Positions 34,511 through 47,827 of a stretch of 64,000 bases of DNA are shown here, piece by piece (within the stretch, counting starts at the first letter, position 1; each line of letters begins with the position of its first letter). This stretch comes from Amylostereum areolatum (lineage: Eukaryota > Basidiomycota > Agaricomycetes > Russulales > Stereaceae): NCBI GenBank assembly GCA_012932865.1, contig SAXG01000012.1, positions 620,001 through 684,000 of the forward strand. The letters run 5' to 3'. The notes beneath the pieces were generated by a model, which did no database searches, was not told where the DNA came from, and saw nothing but the letters and a program-made list of their open reading frames with translations. The translations under genes and the position numbers were made by a program.

Positions 34511-35777
34511 ATGTTCTCTCGTCTGACATATCCTCCCCGTGTAGTCGGCCGCTCCGCTCGCAGGCTGTATGCCACAGTCGAGGCCCCCGTCATTGTCGCT
34601 AAACCTCCCCTCCCCCCTCTAGAGCCTCCTCCGAAACCCTCACGCAATCTCATCGACTCTTTCCTCCTCACTCAACTCGCCAATACCCCCTCTTCCTCTC
34701 GCACCTCCCTTCCTCAACTCATTCAACAATACCTAGACAATTCCAGCCATGTTCTGGAACCACACCTTCCATACGAACCTCAACCTTCCCCTCACCGTCG
34801 AATATCTTTCGACTCCGCCGACACCCCCGTACACTTGATCGCACACGTCGTACAGGAAGGCGGAAGATCTAAGATCACACTGTCCTCAGGTTTTGCTATC
34901 CAAGGCTCAGGAGATCTCAAAGGGCGCAACGTCGTCGTAAGTTGCGCTCACACCTTAGAAGAGGTAAATATCCTGTTACGCATGGCCTGTCACGCCTCGG
35001 ATCTCAACCTTGCCTAGATCCGCTGGTCGCCTCTGCTCGTGCTCCCGAACTGGTCCTCGTCTTCTCCCAACTTGTCCCTTCCTGACTTACCGCACGCACG
35101 GTCCTCGGGCTCCTTCCTCGTCTCCCAAGGCCCCAATACCGCACGGAACCCCACAGATACATCCGCTCTTGTTGCCCACCCTATTACCGCCATCTTATCC
35201 TCTCTACATCGATCGGATCTTGTTACTCTAGCCTCCCCAGTCCAATCGCAACCCATCCGGACACTTCCCGTATCCCCGTATCCTGCCTTGCCGGGTACCC
35301 GCGTCCGTGCCCACTTTGTCTCCGAAACACGCCCCCATGGCGAAGAATCCGCCTCCTGGAAACCTTGGCCAGGTGGCTGGTCCAAGTGGGTCAGCGGCCG
35401 CGTGCTTGGATATCGAGATTTCGCCGGACGTGAAGCTCAGGTATGCAAAGTTCGCTGCGTCATATGTCACATAAACTAACCGTCGGCCTCTGTTTAGCCT
35501 GGTACATACGACTCACTTTCGCACATGCTGTTCGAACCTCTCCCCACCCCAGGATCTAGCGGCGGTCCTATCGTGGACGAAGATACCGGTGCCGTCGTGG
35601 GTGTTGTGCTAGGGACGCGTATGGATAATCGGATCGAGGGCACCCGTGGATGGGGTGTGCCTTCAGAAGCTATATTTGAGGTATATTTCACCGTTTTTGG
35701 CGGACAGTCTAGCGTCTAATTCGCTTTATAAGATGTTCAGCCTTCCGGGCATCAATGTCAGCGATCGTGGTAAGTAA
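34511..35777 (+). CDS. Trypsin-fold serine protease-like protein with mitochondrial-type N-terminus
   Basis: The chain starts MFSRLTYPPRVVGRSARRLY, an amphipathic basic sequence like a mitochondrial presequence. In-frame ATGs at 34424 and 34427 would add 28-29 residues. The catalytic triad of the trypsin/DegP fold can be traced: His in NVVVSCAHTLEE, a candidate Asp in LHRSDLVTLASP, and Ser in PTPGSSGGPIVDEDTG followed by GAVVGVVLGTRMD. Introns: 34964-35017, 35441-35497 and 35681-35732, all GT-AG. The end is MFSLPGINVSDRGK with TAA at 35775-35777. No PDZ domain is visible, so it is not a full HtrA. The region between His and Asp is Ser/Pro-rich and longer than usual. Peptidase fold is well supported; activity and compartment are inferred. 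Confidence 0.78.
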
Positions 35778-36051
35778 GTGAGCTTGCGCGGTTGACTGGA
35801 CTTGAGACTTATAACAAGGCGATGGGCTTTTTTGTACTTGGTGGAATTTTTATATACACGCATCGATAATATTCTTGCCGTGAGCAACTGTATCGTACTG
35901 GACCATGCATGAGATATATGACTGAGATCACAGGCTGAGCAGAGGAGGCGACGTGAGAAATCGCACACGTGATCGCGCGCGTTCTTCGCGTTATTGGCAC
36001 TTGCGGCTCTCCTGCACGCGATTCTTCCTTCCTTGTTGTCCTACCCTCACC

Positions 36052-39000
36052 ATGAGCTCCGATGGCTACTTTGAAGATGACATGGACGATGCTTTCTTCA
36101 ACGAACTGGATACCATTGAAGCTACGCAACTCCAGTCTCCCCCAATAACACAACAGACGGAGCCCTCGGTTCCGGTTTCGCGGCCACCTCGCAGCACCGC
36201 TACTCCTATCGCTATAGACGATGACGACTATTTCGATATGACGTTTGATGTCGACGAAAGCGAGCTCCAGAAGCTGGACCATGCCATCCAGGACATCTAC
36301 GCTGGCAAGCCTGCGCCTGCGCCAGTCGCCGGGCCATCACGGTCAAGAAGTTTCGCTCGAGTCCCATCGAAGGGTGGCCGGCAGACGACTCTGTTTGGGG
36401 AGGTCCTTCCACAGACCAAACCACCTTCAAAGTCTGCCGAATCGTCACGGCCAACGACAGAGCGTACCAAGTCGGCAGGCCAGAGAGAGCTCTTTCGGAA
36501 GACGAAGAAATGGGATCATACCGCCTTCGCCAAGTCTGGCTCGAGGAGGAAGCAGTCGGACAAGGGGAAGGGGAAAGGTAAGGCTCTCCCTGACGATGAT
36601 GCGGTCGAGGAGGAAGAAGTCGAGTTCGAGCAGTTCCCCGCCCCATTCGTTTCTAGTGAGTAACATCCATCTGTTATTTAGTAGCTCACTGCTCATTATT
36701 CTTGTTGTGTAGTCGGGTACGTGGAATCGACATACATAATACCTGGCTACTGATCTTCCGGTGCACCTCCGTTCCTGGTATTCAGACCGGTACAGTGCCC
36801 TATGTTGTTCACTCGTGGACACATGGCTTATTGACGCGTCTTTCTCAGCCTCCGCCTATGAAACTTCAACCAGATATGCTAGAGGTCAAACACTGGATCT
36901 TCCCTCTGAACAACCCCAAGCGCGATTATCAATACAAGATATCCAAACATTGTCTATTTGACAACACCCTTGTTGCATTGCCTACCGGGCTAGGCAAGAC
37001 ATTCATTGCCGGGGTAGTCATGCTAAATTGTGGTGCCCTCGTTTCTTCAAGCTGGATATATGCTCATTTTCATTTTCAGTTTATCGTTGGTTCCCGACAG
37101 GGAAAGTTGTTTTCGTGGCTCCAACAAAACCTCTCGTGGCTCAGCAGATCGACGCTTGTCATAAGACCTGCGGCATTCCAGGACGCGATGCGGCCGAGCT
37201 GACGGGTGAGGTCTCAAGAGTGGCTCGTGCGAGGGCGGTAAGAATCAAAATGACTGATCATGGTTCTGTCAGACTCATAAATCCCTTGTTAGTGGGGCGA
37301 GAAGCGAGTCTTTTACATGACACCGCAGACTTTGGAGAACGATCTCGCATCGGACAACTGTGACGCTAGGGATATTATTCTACTAGTCATCGGTGCGCTG
37401 CTAGAATCTATGACAGGCCACGGCTGACTTTGAATAGACGAGGCACACAAGGGTACAGGTGACTACGCCTATGCCAAGGTCGTCCGATGTCTTATGGCGA
37501 AGAACCCTCATTTTCGCGTTCTGGCTCTCACAGCTACACCTGGCGGCAACCCAGACGCTGTTCAGAGGATCGTCGACGCACTCCACATAAGTCGGATCGA
37601 GATTCGTGACGAACGGAGCATCGACATCAGAGGCTACAACAACGAGAAGGTTAGTTCGTCGTCGATGTCAAACCGTGTCTGTTGCCTAATGCTTTTGTAG
37701 AAAGTCGAACAGCATATTATCCAGATGAACGAGGGCGTCGTGAAAATCCGTGATTTGCTAGGAAAGGCTATGAAGGTTCGTCAGCGCACGTTCTTACCGC
37801 TTTTGTACTGAGATTATGGCGAAAGCCTCACATCAACAGACTGCAAAGCGTCGGCCTTGTAAGAGGCGACCCGGATCCAGTCTCATTTCATACCTTCCGT
37901 GCTCAGTTAGGGATGGGGGAAGTCAACCAACGGCCGGATAAAACCCAGCTTCAATGGGCGTTTCCAGCATTGAAGAAATTGAGTCAGATGGCACGGGCGA
38001 TGGCTTACCTGGTGAGCACCTCCCGCTCTCTCAATATCAATAATATGTCAATTCCGACTCTGGACATAGTTGGAGGCCAGTGTTCAAATGTGTCATCGGT
38101 CGCTCAAGGATGTGACCTCTACCGAGCAGCCGGGGGGAGGTGCGAATGCGTTAGGAAGAGATCCCGCTGTCCAGGCCGTTCTCCAAGAACTTGAGCGTCA
38201 GAGTATCGTTGGATTTGCCATTCACCCCAAGATGGAAAAACTCAAGATGTTGATAATTCAACATTTTGGCCAGAAAATGCCAGATACTGATGTTCAAGTG
38301 GTGGAGTCTATTGGAGAGGCGGAGAATGCTGCAGTCAGCACAAGGGCGATGGTTTTCGTCACAAATCGGGAGGCTATCGATGAGGTTGTGGAGTTCCTCA
38401 ACCAGGAATCGCCGTTGATCCGCTCGAGCAAGTTTATCGGTCAGGGAACGGACAAGCAGGGCAAGAAGGGGATGCTTCAACGGGAGCAACTCGACGTACG
38501 TTTTCTATCTCAAAGACTTGTGATCTCTTCTTAAGTTATCGCAGATTATACGCAGGTTCAAGGAAGGGGAGTTCAACGTATTGGTCTCAACATCAATCGG
38601 GGAAGAGGGCTTGGATATTGGAGAGGTCGATATGGTTGTCTGTTACGACGCCCAGAAGACACCGATTCGGATGGTGTGTCGCATCACCCATTATCTCCGC
38701 TGATGTCTGACTCTATCTATATTTATATTAGCTGCAACGCGTAGGGCGAACCGGTCGTAAGAGGCAGGGTTATGTCCACGTCCTTCTCGCCGCCGGACGT
38801 GAGGAGTTAAACTGGAACAAGGCTCAAAGCTCCTATTCCGAAGTCCAGCAGAGCATCGTGCGCGGGGAGCAGTTGGAGTTCTATGCAGACGTTGAACGGC
38901 TGCTTCCTGACTCCGTCAGGCCCGAGTGCATCGAAATGGTTATGGACATCGAGGAGTACGACAGAGAGGCCAAAGTGCGACGCCGTGCTAGCTCCCCTCA

Positions 39001-40624
39001 AGAGGGTCCAAAGTCGAAGAAGCGTAAGCGTACCATCGACTCTGCAGACCGAAGTATCCCTCCAGGAGCGGCCACTGGCTTCGTGAGTGTCGCGGATCTC
39101 GTCGCCAAGGGTGCAGGTGCCAAAAAGAAACAGAAGAAGACGAAGGAAATCGTTTTCGATGAAGCCGCGGGCTTGGACGATGATACCGATGAGGAAATCG
39201 TCGCCGGCCTCTTTGCTCCTCGACGTGCGGTCTCCACTTCTCCCGCGACGTCTAAGAAATCGAAATCCACGAAGCCCAAGCCGAGGCGGGCTATTTCCAG
39301 CGATGGCTCAAAAAAGCCTGCCGCGCGGAAAAAGAAGAAGTCCCCCAAACGCGTCCCACCTACTCTAAGTCAAATCGAGGAGAGAGGCATCGAGGATTCG
39401 GACGACGAGGCGATTGAGAGGGGCATCGTCTTCTCTCGCTCCCCTTCACCCATCGCTCAACCTCGACTGCCAGTACCTTCTATCTCGCGATCATCACCAC
39501 CCTCTTCCCCTGAACTTCCACTTGCCAAACTTAGTCCTGTTGTTGATATATCTTCTACGTCGTCGGAATCTCGTTCTCCGTCACCCATCGGTGTCCTGCC
39601 CCCGTCATCGCCGGATCGTCCCATTGCTCAAGCAAGAACAACTACATCCAGATCTTCCTCAAAGCGATCAATACCCATTGCGCGTTCGACTACCTCGCGT
39701 AGCCCTATGCCATCCTACACGGCAGCCCCTGCACAATCGCACAAAGAAGATCTTTCATGGCTTCTGGCAGACTCCGATGACGCCAGTGTCGATGGCACAC
39801 CTGAACCGAATCCCCAGCGCCGTGCGGCGTCCTCTGACTCGGAAGTGGAAATTGTTCAGGATCTCGTCAAATCCCCACCTCCTATAGAAATCTCCAGTTC
39901 ACCCCCCAAGGTCGCAGGGCGTTCGTCTCGGAGTTTCGAGATGCCTCCTCCAGCGCTCCCTGTTCGCTTCACTCGGCCGATACTCGAGGTCAGTAGTCCT
40001 GAGCTCGTTCCCCCAGAACCTACTTTCGCTGTCCGTGCCGTGGGCAAGGGGAAGAAACGAGTCGCCATCCGAGCGGACTCTTCCCCACTAGACCTTCATT
40101 CTCCGGCCCCAAAGCGACTGCAACGGAATCGGCCTCCTTCCCCTTCGATAGAGGAATCGCCCATTGCTACCAAGGTTAAACGAAGGAAGGTGATGGTCCA
40201 AGATGCAGCCACGATGGCACGTATCAACCCATGGGTCCACGTCGAAGCTTCCCATTCTGGCGACGAGGTCAGCGGTGGATCCGGCGACGAGGATACCACG
40301 GACTTCGAGAACGATTCGGACAGGCTGTTTCTGGAGGCTCCTCCTGAAACTCAAGTCTCACCGTCGTACAACCAAGATGCAGCGTACAGACAAAGTCTCA
40401 TGTCACAAGCTCCTGCCGGGATGCGTGGTCCTGCGTTCACGCGTGCACCGGTTCGACGAGGAGCTGTGTTCCGCAGTGGGGGCGGCAGACGCCTGAACGC
40501 GGGTCCACGAACGCTCTCCAGCTCTCCTCGACGTCAGAATGAAGAACCCGATGAGTATCATTTTGGAAGCTTTGTTGTCGAGGATGAAGCTGATATATCT
40601 ATCTACCCCTCGAGCGACCTATGA
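36052..40624 (+). CDS. MPH1: FANCM/Mph1-type ATP-dependent DNA helicase
   Basis: 3'-5' helicase that remodels forks and D-loops in error-free bypass and crosslink repair. The start [20 protein letters not shown] is acidic. Motifs in order are Q/I region [20 protein letters not shown] and [12 protein letters not shown], then [16 protein letters not shown] box [42 protein letters not shown] and [13 protein letters not shown]. Motif spacing with an inserted helical domain is typical of FANCM. The C-terminal 500 residues are Ser/Pro-rich with nuclear-localisation-like KKRKRT and KKKKSPKR. Introns include 37030-37079, 37238-37292, 37393-37437, 37650-37700, 37776-37825, 38012-38069, 38496-38544 and 38674-38731. 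Between 36656 and 36848, two 4-nt microexons (36713-36716, 36787-36790) between three introns are needed to join PAPFVS to PPMKLQPDM in frame. Stop TGA at 40622-40624. Confidence 0.93.
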
Positions 40625-42286
40625 TGCTAGATTGTCATCCATCCTATGTTTCTGATATCGATTGCGTATTACAGTACCCTAGTCCGTGTGCTTGTCTGAA
40701 GCGACAATCTACCGAATATACGCATTGAACTATTTCCGCCGCTCCGTTGCCCGTGACTACACCACCAGCAGTTGCCTCAGCATCAATCTATGATGGCCAG
40801 TTGGGGTGAGTCGAATGGCGTGACCGGAGGTTCACGCTGGCTTCACGTCAGCTTGAATCTAAACCCCTGATTCGAGTTCCATCCCGCTTTTCCGTCAGTG
40901 TAAGCCAATTCCACGCCAAAGTCAGCGTGAGCACAAGCTGGTCCGTCGGTTTCAAGCCCATTTCACTGGCATTTGTAAGAAGTGGAAAGAACGGAGTCCC
41001 CGCGCGATGAGTCTGAAGTCGATTATGTAAGCAATGTCAATTTTCGTCGTCGCGCGGTGTCGTTCTTGTTTCCTCTCACCACCTCCACCGCTCAACGTCA
41101 ACTCCCTCCACCTGGCCACAGCATCTCATCTACCACTGGAGACCCCGGTATAGCTGATTTCGAGACCGGAATCACATATCGGAATCTCCTCAAAGAGTGG
41201 GCTTTGACCACCCCACCCTTTCCCCTTCGCTCACATCAATGTCGAGGTCTCCAGCCCGCTCTCTCATGAGCATGAGTAGCATTGAGACAACAGCCTGGGT
41301 GCGTGTTAGTATCTCTCACTTCCTGCTCGTCTGTCTCACCACGCCACTCATGCATAGGCCCTACTAGTACCCCTGGGGATCTCTTGTTGCCGAGGGCTCT
41401 TTCGCACTTATGGGCTTTGCTCTCGGTCTTTCCTCGTGTTCTTGGTCTCTACTCGCGGTCTCGGTCTTTGCTTGCAGTCTTGGCCTGTGGTTGTCGTCTC
41501 GCTCCTCGCTCTCGGTCCCCCTGGGTCTCTGGTTTTTGCTCGCTGGCACTTGCTAGGTTATCTCAATCCCGTTTTGCTGGCATGCCAGGTAACACACTCT
41601 AATTCATTTTTCATTCCTCCTTTTGGACCCGTAGACATCCTGTAACACCCCCCATGTACTTTGTATGGTAGTTCTCGGAATGATATATATATTACGATGC
41701 TTTGTTTGCTTCCACATTGGGATGATAAGATTGCGATAAGCATGATTTGAGCCAGCATCCCGCCGATTGCTCCTTGACGAGCTTAGTAAGATAATTGGAT
41801 TGAATCCGAAGGAACTCAGCTTCCGACCCAAGGGAGCCCGTTGAGTCTGATATCAGCATGACATTTTTGGATTCCATCCGGTGTCACGCTAGCATCACAC
41901 TCAGGGGCATGATATCGGAATGAAGCTGAAGGATCTGCTGGTGGTGTAGTCGGGGTCATTGGCTCCGATGAGTCATGTGATGCCCCTCTAGGGAGAAATT
42001 GTATGAGTATAATGTAGTCGGGATAGCTCACGTTCATGACGTTGAACTTGAATATTGAATCCTTGATAACAAACTTCGTACCGGTCCCTTTCTTCGACCA
42101 TAGACCTCTTCAATAGCGTCGCAGTACCCTACCGACCTGTCTTCCCGTGCTCGACAAACCTCATCCAAGACTGGATTATTAGGGATGAAATGCGGAAACC
42201 GCATTGGCCGAATCAGCCGGCAAATATTATTGCTCAGAAGCGGGAGCAACCGACGCGATAGAGTAGAAAAAGCAATCGATATAATG
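40625..42286. other. Intergenic 1.66 kb with an inverted-repeat pair and CGGTCTTTG-like low complexity
   Basis: No gene recognised. The 17-base sequence GACTACACCACCAGCAG at 40755-40771 recurs as its exact reverse complement at 41935-41951, with weaker similarity continuing inward, so a degraded 1.2-kb inverted-repeat element is possible. Between 41400 and 41530 the + strand repeats words of the type CTCGGTCTTTGCT. Open frames here follow that bias. Confidence 0.55.
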
Positions 42287-45070
42287 TCACAACATCCCCA
42301 TGCCGTCCTCCGTGTCATCTCCCCAACCGATGGGAGCAACCTCATCCTCGACGATGTGGTGATCCACTTCCACATCCCTGCCATTGTCATAGTCTGGGTC
42401 TTCGGGTTTGGTGGGGTTAGGCGTGGCTGTTTTCGACGCCGTTGATTGACCGTTGGTCGAAGTGGTGTACCAAGATATTTGTTTCTGGCCAGCCAGTGGG
42501 ATATTCGTGCCTTTGGCCAGTCCCTAAGCATCACCCAGTTAATCGCTCTGCTACGTCTGAGAATAAAGAGGAGCGCGCACCTGTTCTGCCGCATTCCGCG
42601 TCCTAAAAGAGATGACAGCATCGTTTCCGACTGCGTCCACGGCGTCCACCTGTCCCGTGGTCTCGAACCAGTCTCGCACAGCCTGAAGCGAGTCGGCATC
42701 GACGTCCTTGACAAGAAGTTTCTTAGGACGGTTATCCAGCTTCATACTGCCACGCGATGGCATAGGACCTCCACGCATACCACCGCGGAATCCTCGTCCT
42801 CGCCCTCTCCCGCGGTAGGGCCGATACGACGTGGGCCCCTCTGGTCGGTTTGGGTCAATGCCCAAACTCGCAGCCTAACATACAGGTCAGATTACAAGAC
42901 CACTGGTAGGAGACACGCATCACTGACCTCGGCTTTGAGCCTGGCCAATTTAGCCTGAAGCCCCTCCGTGGTCTCATCCTCCTCTTTCACTGGCGAAGAG
43001 TGCATTTCTAGCTCCTTGTCTAACCGATCCCGTTCAGACCGTTCATGCTCATCTACACGGGGTATAGACGGCGGCACGCGTCTTGCCAGCGAAGGAGCGA
43101 CAGTTGTCACCGAAGACGCCTGCTTCATCTCCTCGCCCAGCGCGCGCAACCGCGCAAACAGTTCCTTTTTCTCCTCGGGTGATGCTGTCTTGAGCTTCTC
43201 CATAAGCGTTTTCTGTTCAGATATTTGACGTTCGAGAAGCTTTTGTTTGGCGGCGAGTGCGGATACAGCCGGATTGCTTGACGTGGAAGGTTTTGAGACC
43301 TGCGTGGCGATGGGCGTGGTACTCCGGGATTCCGCCTTCATCGGTACGATCTCCTTGGTCCCTAGATTTGCAACCACTGGGGCTGACGCGGCGAGTAGTT
43401 TCTGCCCTGCCTGTCCATGTCCCTCCATAGGCCGATGCCAAAATACTTTGACAAATCGGTTTCCGAATACAGCGTCTTCCGACTTCCATGCAGCATGTGC
43501 ATCCTCGTGGTTGGAGAAGCTGACAAGTGCCTTCCCGCCCCGTGCGTCGATCGCAACGTTGGTGACTGTGCCGAATTTCTTGAACCAGCCGTTAACGGAA
43601 TCCAGCGACAATTTGTCCTCGGGGATCTTCTCGACGACAAGTGTTTTATCTGTACGCCGCTCCGGACGGAATCGTTGTACGTCGGGACCAAACGTGCCTG
43701 GACGCCCCGCTCCACGCCCACGCATAGGGCGGAGGCCGCGCTGAGGGAGATTCCGCGGGGGCATGTTTGGACCATCCATCTTTACGTCCACATCCATAGC
43801 TTGAAGAGGAGGAGGAGGAGGAGGAGGAGGAACGAAAGATCCGGACGCAACAGGCTGCGAGGTTTTTCGTATGTGTATGTTATCTCTGGAGTGGTTGGGC
43901 GTCGAGTTGCCGTTTACGTGGGGCTTGACGTCTTGGGGGTCCCGCGGAGTCAAGTCTTGTATGACAGGTAGCTCTCCCGATGTTTGTGGAATTGCCAAAA
44001 CGCCTCCCTCGCCTTGCCTACGTGGGAGAACGGGAGCTCGCTGCTGTCGTCCTCCGTGGCCAATGCCTACGCCGCCCATTGGTCGCAGCTCCATCCGCGA
44101 TTCGTGCGGGTCGTATGCAACGGAGCCACCGTTGTCGTTCATACCGAAGCCCACGCCCACGCTGTTGCCCATGCCACTACCCATGCCATTGAACATGGGC
44201 ATATAGCCAGGCATTTGCTGCCCGTTCATAGGGTACAGCTGGGTAGGCACGACGGCGTCTTCCCCATGACTATACTTGCAATATATGCCGCGTGCGCAGT
44301 AGCCATTATCTGAAGATGGGTAAGCCAGCAATGCGAGGTGGCGTAATGGCATACACACTGTGATAATCCCTGCATATTCCACGCTTCTGGTCTGGCGGCC
44401 GATACTGTTGAACTCCCCGGTCGTTCATCATGCCTGGCATGCCTCCTGGCAAACCATTGGCCATGTTTCCTCTTGAGTGGCCGTTACTCCTTCCGTCGAA
44501 GCCTCCGCGACCGTCTTGTGGGCCGTATCGAGAAAACTCTCCGTTACCGCTCAAGCGCGGCCCCTTCGTGGGACGCCCATCATCATCGTAATCACTGGTG
44601 CGTTTGCGACCACGTTGTGGCGATTGTGAGGTGGAGGACAAAAGTCCATCGAGGGGAATTGGAATGCCGTCACTGGTCGCGCCGGGCGGAGGCGTTGAGG
44701 TGCTATAGGGGAGATATGATTTTGTGCGGAGAGCGATAAAAAGTGTGTCAATGAACGGGGGACCCTCTGAGAGACATGTGGCGTGAGTATACATGGAGAC
44801 GACACGAGATAGATGTACGCACCTTTTTCGAGAAATTCCTCAAGTTGCGATGTCAGCTCTTTCCTCAGGTCGACCTCGGGCGCATTGTGTTTGAGAAGAG
44901 CCAGAATGTAGTCGGCGAGTGCATCTGGGTCAGCATCACATCTGAAAACACGTCAAAAGTGCCGTGAGTTCAGGGGTTCAAGGCCCACAAGGTGGCGAAA
45001 CGTACATGGGTTCCAACGTTCGCGTGAGCCACGGTTTGAGATATTCTGCCGAGGATGAATCGAATGGCAT
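42287..45070 (-). CDS. RBM26/27-like RNA-binding protein (PWI-like, CCCH zinc finger, RRMs)
   Basis: RBM26/27-type proteins work in nuclear RNA surveillance and poly(A)-linked complexes. After the ATG at 45070 (MPFDSSSAEYLKPWLTRTLE) comes a PWI-like N-terminal domain, DPDALADYILALLKHNAPEV. A CCCH finger spans an intron, with pattern C-x8-C-x5-C-x3-H (CRDYHNNGYCARGIYCKYSH). A Pro run and RG-rich segment follow, then RRM1 (KTLVVEKIPEDKLSLDSV, GGKALVSFSNHEDAHAAW). A coiled coil KQKLLERQISEQKTLMEKLK and a second RRM-like region, KKLLVKDVDADSLQAVRDWF, come next. The tail is acidic and ends GWGDDTEDGMGML. Introns: 44942-45005, 44767-44822, 44310-44358, 42875-42927 and 42523-42580. The TGA is at 42287-42289. 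The domain set and order match the animal RBM26/27 family. Confidence 0.88.
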
Positions 45071-46249
45071 GAGCGACGTGAGCACCGAAAACAATGTGGG
45101 TGGAAAATAGGAGAGAGAAGATGTGGGCTCTCCAGGTGGAGGAGCAGAGGACGGTGAGGTGAAGGTGAAGGTACAACTGAGTCCTTCCGGGCGTTAACCT
45201 GAATTCGCGGGTGTCGGTCACAGTCACCGCGTCACATTTCTGCCCTTCTCGTCATGCGTCACGGCCCACAATCGCGCCGACTCGGAGCAACAACTTCCAA
45301 GTCGCAAACGTTAGACATTATACGGTGGACGCTGTGTGGCGGCTAGGATGGGTAGGAAGGTTTATGATATACATACACCTTTGACACTTCGCGAAGCTAA
45401 TTACAGAAGCATAATCACTCCTTTCAGGAAGATGGTATTCATGACTTTGGTACTTAGTGAAACTATACTTTCTGATACACCGCTATCGTATGGTATCTTA
45501 CGCTCAGGATAACCAGTCGTGTCGACAGGGCGAGGCCTCTGGAAATCATCGCCATACAGCTCCAACGTGTGTGGCTGACAGCCTGCCGTGACAGGCAGTG
45601 AGTGACCAGGTGGTATGTCTGCCCGGGAGGAGGTCAGGAAAGGATGCCAGCGCAGGGATCGAGTGAATGGCTAAGAGTAAGCTTCATATGACGCAGACGT
45701 TGGACGACACGAATCGAGCTTGCTACACGTCGTCAGGGACAGTGCGTGTAGTTGCTCGCGATGTTGCACTTGCCATATGTAGGTCATCGAAAGTTCAGCG
45801 ACCGCGCCCTCGAGCCAGCACCATCCGTTTCATCAGAGGCCAGGAGAGAATAATACACGACACACCGAATACCTGCGAAGATAGGAGGAGGAAAGGTTAG
45901 GATACGTTCGGAGGAGACGCCGGCTGTCAAGAGGAAGAGTGGGACAGACGACGAGAGTGTCCGAGCATACATACACGAATACGATGCTCTCAGTACGATC
46001 GCCTTGGCAGAGAGTGAGGTTGTGGTGCCGCTACGCCCACAGAGTACTGAGTAATGAAAACGGCCGGATTTCGAACGATCAAAGGAACAGATGAGCGACT
46101 GAAAGAGGGAGGGGTGATGGGAAACAATTTCCTTTCAAAGGTTGTGAAGTCATCTTGCCAACCTGTCACAGAGTTGCAGTGGCAGCCCTGAGCCAAGTGG
46201 CAGCGTTCGGGAACCTGCAAGTACTACTTACACTGTTACACAGGCGACC
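45071..46249. other. Divergent promoter region of 1.18 kb
   Basis: This lies between the start of the - strand RBM26/27-like gene and the start of the + strand G-patch gene, so both promoters should be here. No coding frame with family features was found; the longest frames (about 75 codons) have no splice context. No clear TATA box was picked out. Confidence 0.5.
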
Positions 46250-47827
46250 ATGTCTGCACAATCTGTCGCTCGCTGGAATGCCATTCCCATGACCAGGCAG
46301 GATTCCTCTTCGTTAGGTACAAAGGTACTCGTTTGTCCTTTCTCCGCCCCCTCGTCCTCTGCCTAGCTCGGTACTACCCCTCGCCCCTTGCTCCTCCCCC
46401 CAGCGCTCACGGGAAGACAGCGATGACGACGACGTGCAGATGGCCAACGACAACAGCGACGACGACGTTTCCATTGTTTCTCGCTCTCCCTCTCCCCCCC
46501 CGGACGACATGCAGGTCGACAAGTACGACGAATACGTCCCAGGCGTGGCCAGAGACGTCATCACCGTGGACACCAGGATACAGAGCACCAACAAAGGCTT
46601 TGCTATGTTGTCAAAGCTTGGGTGGTCTGAAGGCCAGCCACTGGGTATCACCGGGGAGGGTACGTCCGCTCACCTTCCACGCCCTGCGCTTACTCACATT
46701 GCCCGCGCGGTATGCAGGTCGCGTCGATCCCATTCCTTTCCATCTCAAGAGAGACTTGACTGGCCTTGGAAAGTCTAGCCAAGACGCGCGTATGATAGAA
46801 ACGACCGTGTCCCAGCGTCGAAACCTCGATTCTGAGCGCCAACAGAAGGAAACGGAGGATCAACGACGCTCCCGCGAAGTAAGCTTCGCCTTCCATCACA
46901 CCTTTCCCGATTCTACCTCCCTTTTTCGCACAGGATGTTGTCGCCCGTCGCGCGGCTGTTCAGGCCCAAGTTTCGGAGACTCTGCGCCCGTTCTACTGTT
47001 CCGTCTGCGACAAGCAGTTCCAGAACGTCGCGCAATACGACGAGCACACCAACTCTTACGCGCACCACCACAAGATCCGCTTCCGCGAAATGCAGGTTTC
47101 TCAGCGACAGAAGCAGAACACCCAGGAAGAGCTCGAGCGTCGCAAGGAGAAGGAGCGCAAGCGCGAGGAGAAGGAGCTCCGCAAGATTGCCGCCGCCGCC
47201 GGCGTGCGAATGAACAAGTCTGCTGTCGTCGCGCCAGCAATTGTACCAGTCGCTCCCCCCGGCGAAGCTGCCAAGGGTGGTTGGGCTTCCGTTGCATCCC
47301 GGCCTACGGAAGCTGCCCAGATACCCGCAGGCCCTTCTTCCTCTACGCCGCCTCCTCCAGATTCTTCACAACACGGTGGATGGCCTTCCGGACATAACCC
47401 TTCAGCTCCACCGCCCCGGCCATCCTCGCACCTTTCCCCTGGCCCCTCTTTCCGTACAGGTGGCTGGTCTAATCTGGACACAACCTCGCCCGTCCAGCCA
47501 CCGCCCCCAGTCCAGCCACCGCCCCCATCCTCAGTCCCATGCGATATCCTGTCCTCGCCGTCAAACCCTACACCTCCCCCTCCATCCTCGCTCGACGGAT
47601 GGGCCTCCCATCCCTCTGATCTCAAGCTCACTGCCTCTGAAGGCTTCCGACCACTTCCGCCGGAAGATGCATCGCTTGCATCGATAACTCCAGCGGAACT
47701 CGTCTCCCCTCAAGTCGAGGCAGTTCCCCCTCGTACAGCGAAACCTCCGGCTGCCAAAAAAGACCAAGCACGGGAGAAGGGTCGAACAGGCTGGCAAACC
47801 TTCCAGCGTGGCGGACGCCGAAAATGA
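46250..47827 (+). CDS. G-patch and C2H2 zinc-finger protein
   Basis: G-patch proteins often activate DEAH helicases in splicing or ribosome assembly. The start is MSAQSVARWNAIPMTRQDS. Exons join at introns 46325-46403, 46660-46717 and 46879-46933. The G-patch reads STNKGFAMLSKLGWSEGQPL then GITGEGRVDPIPF. A charged helix (QRRNLDSERQQKETEDQRRS) precedes one C2H2 finger FYCSVCDKQFQNVAQYDEH with HHKIRF, pattern C-x2-C-x12-H. A basic coiled coil (TQEELERRKEKERKREEKEL) and a 200-residue Pro/Ser-rich region follow. The C-terminus is RTGWQTFQRGGRRK. The domain pair resembles GPATCH8/ZNF804-like proteins of animals. No partner can be inferred from neighbours. Confidence 0.88.
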
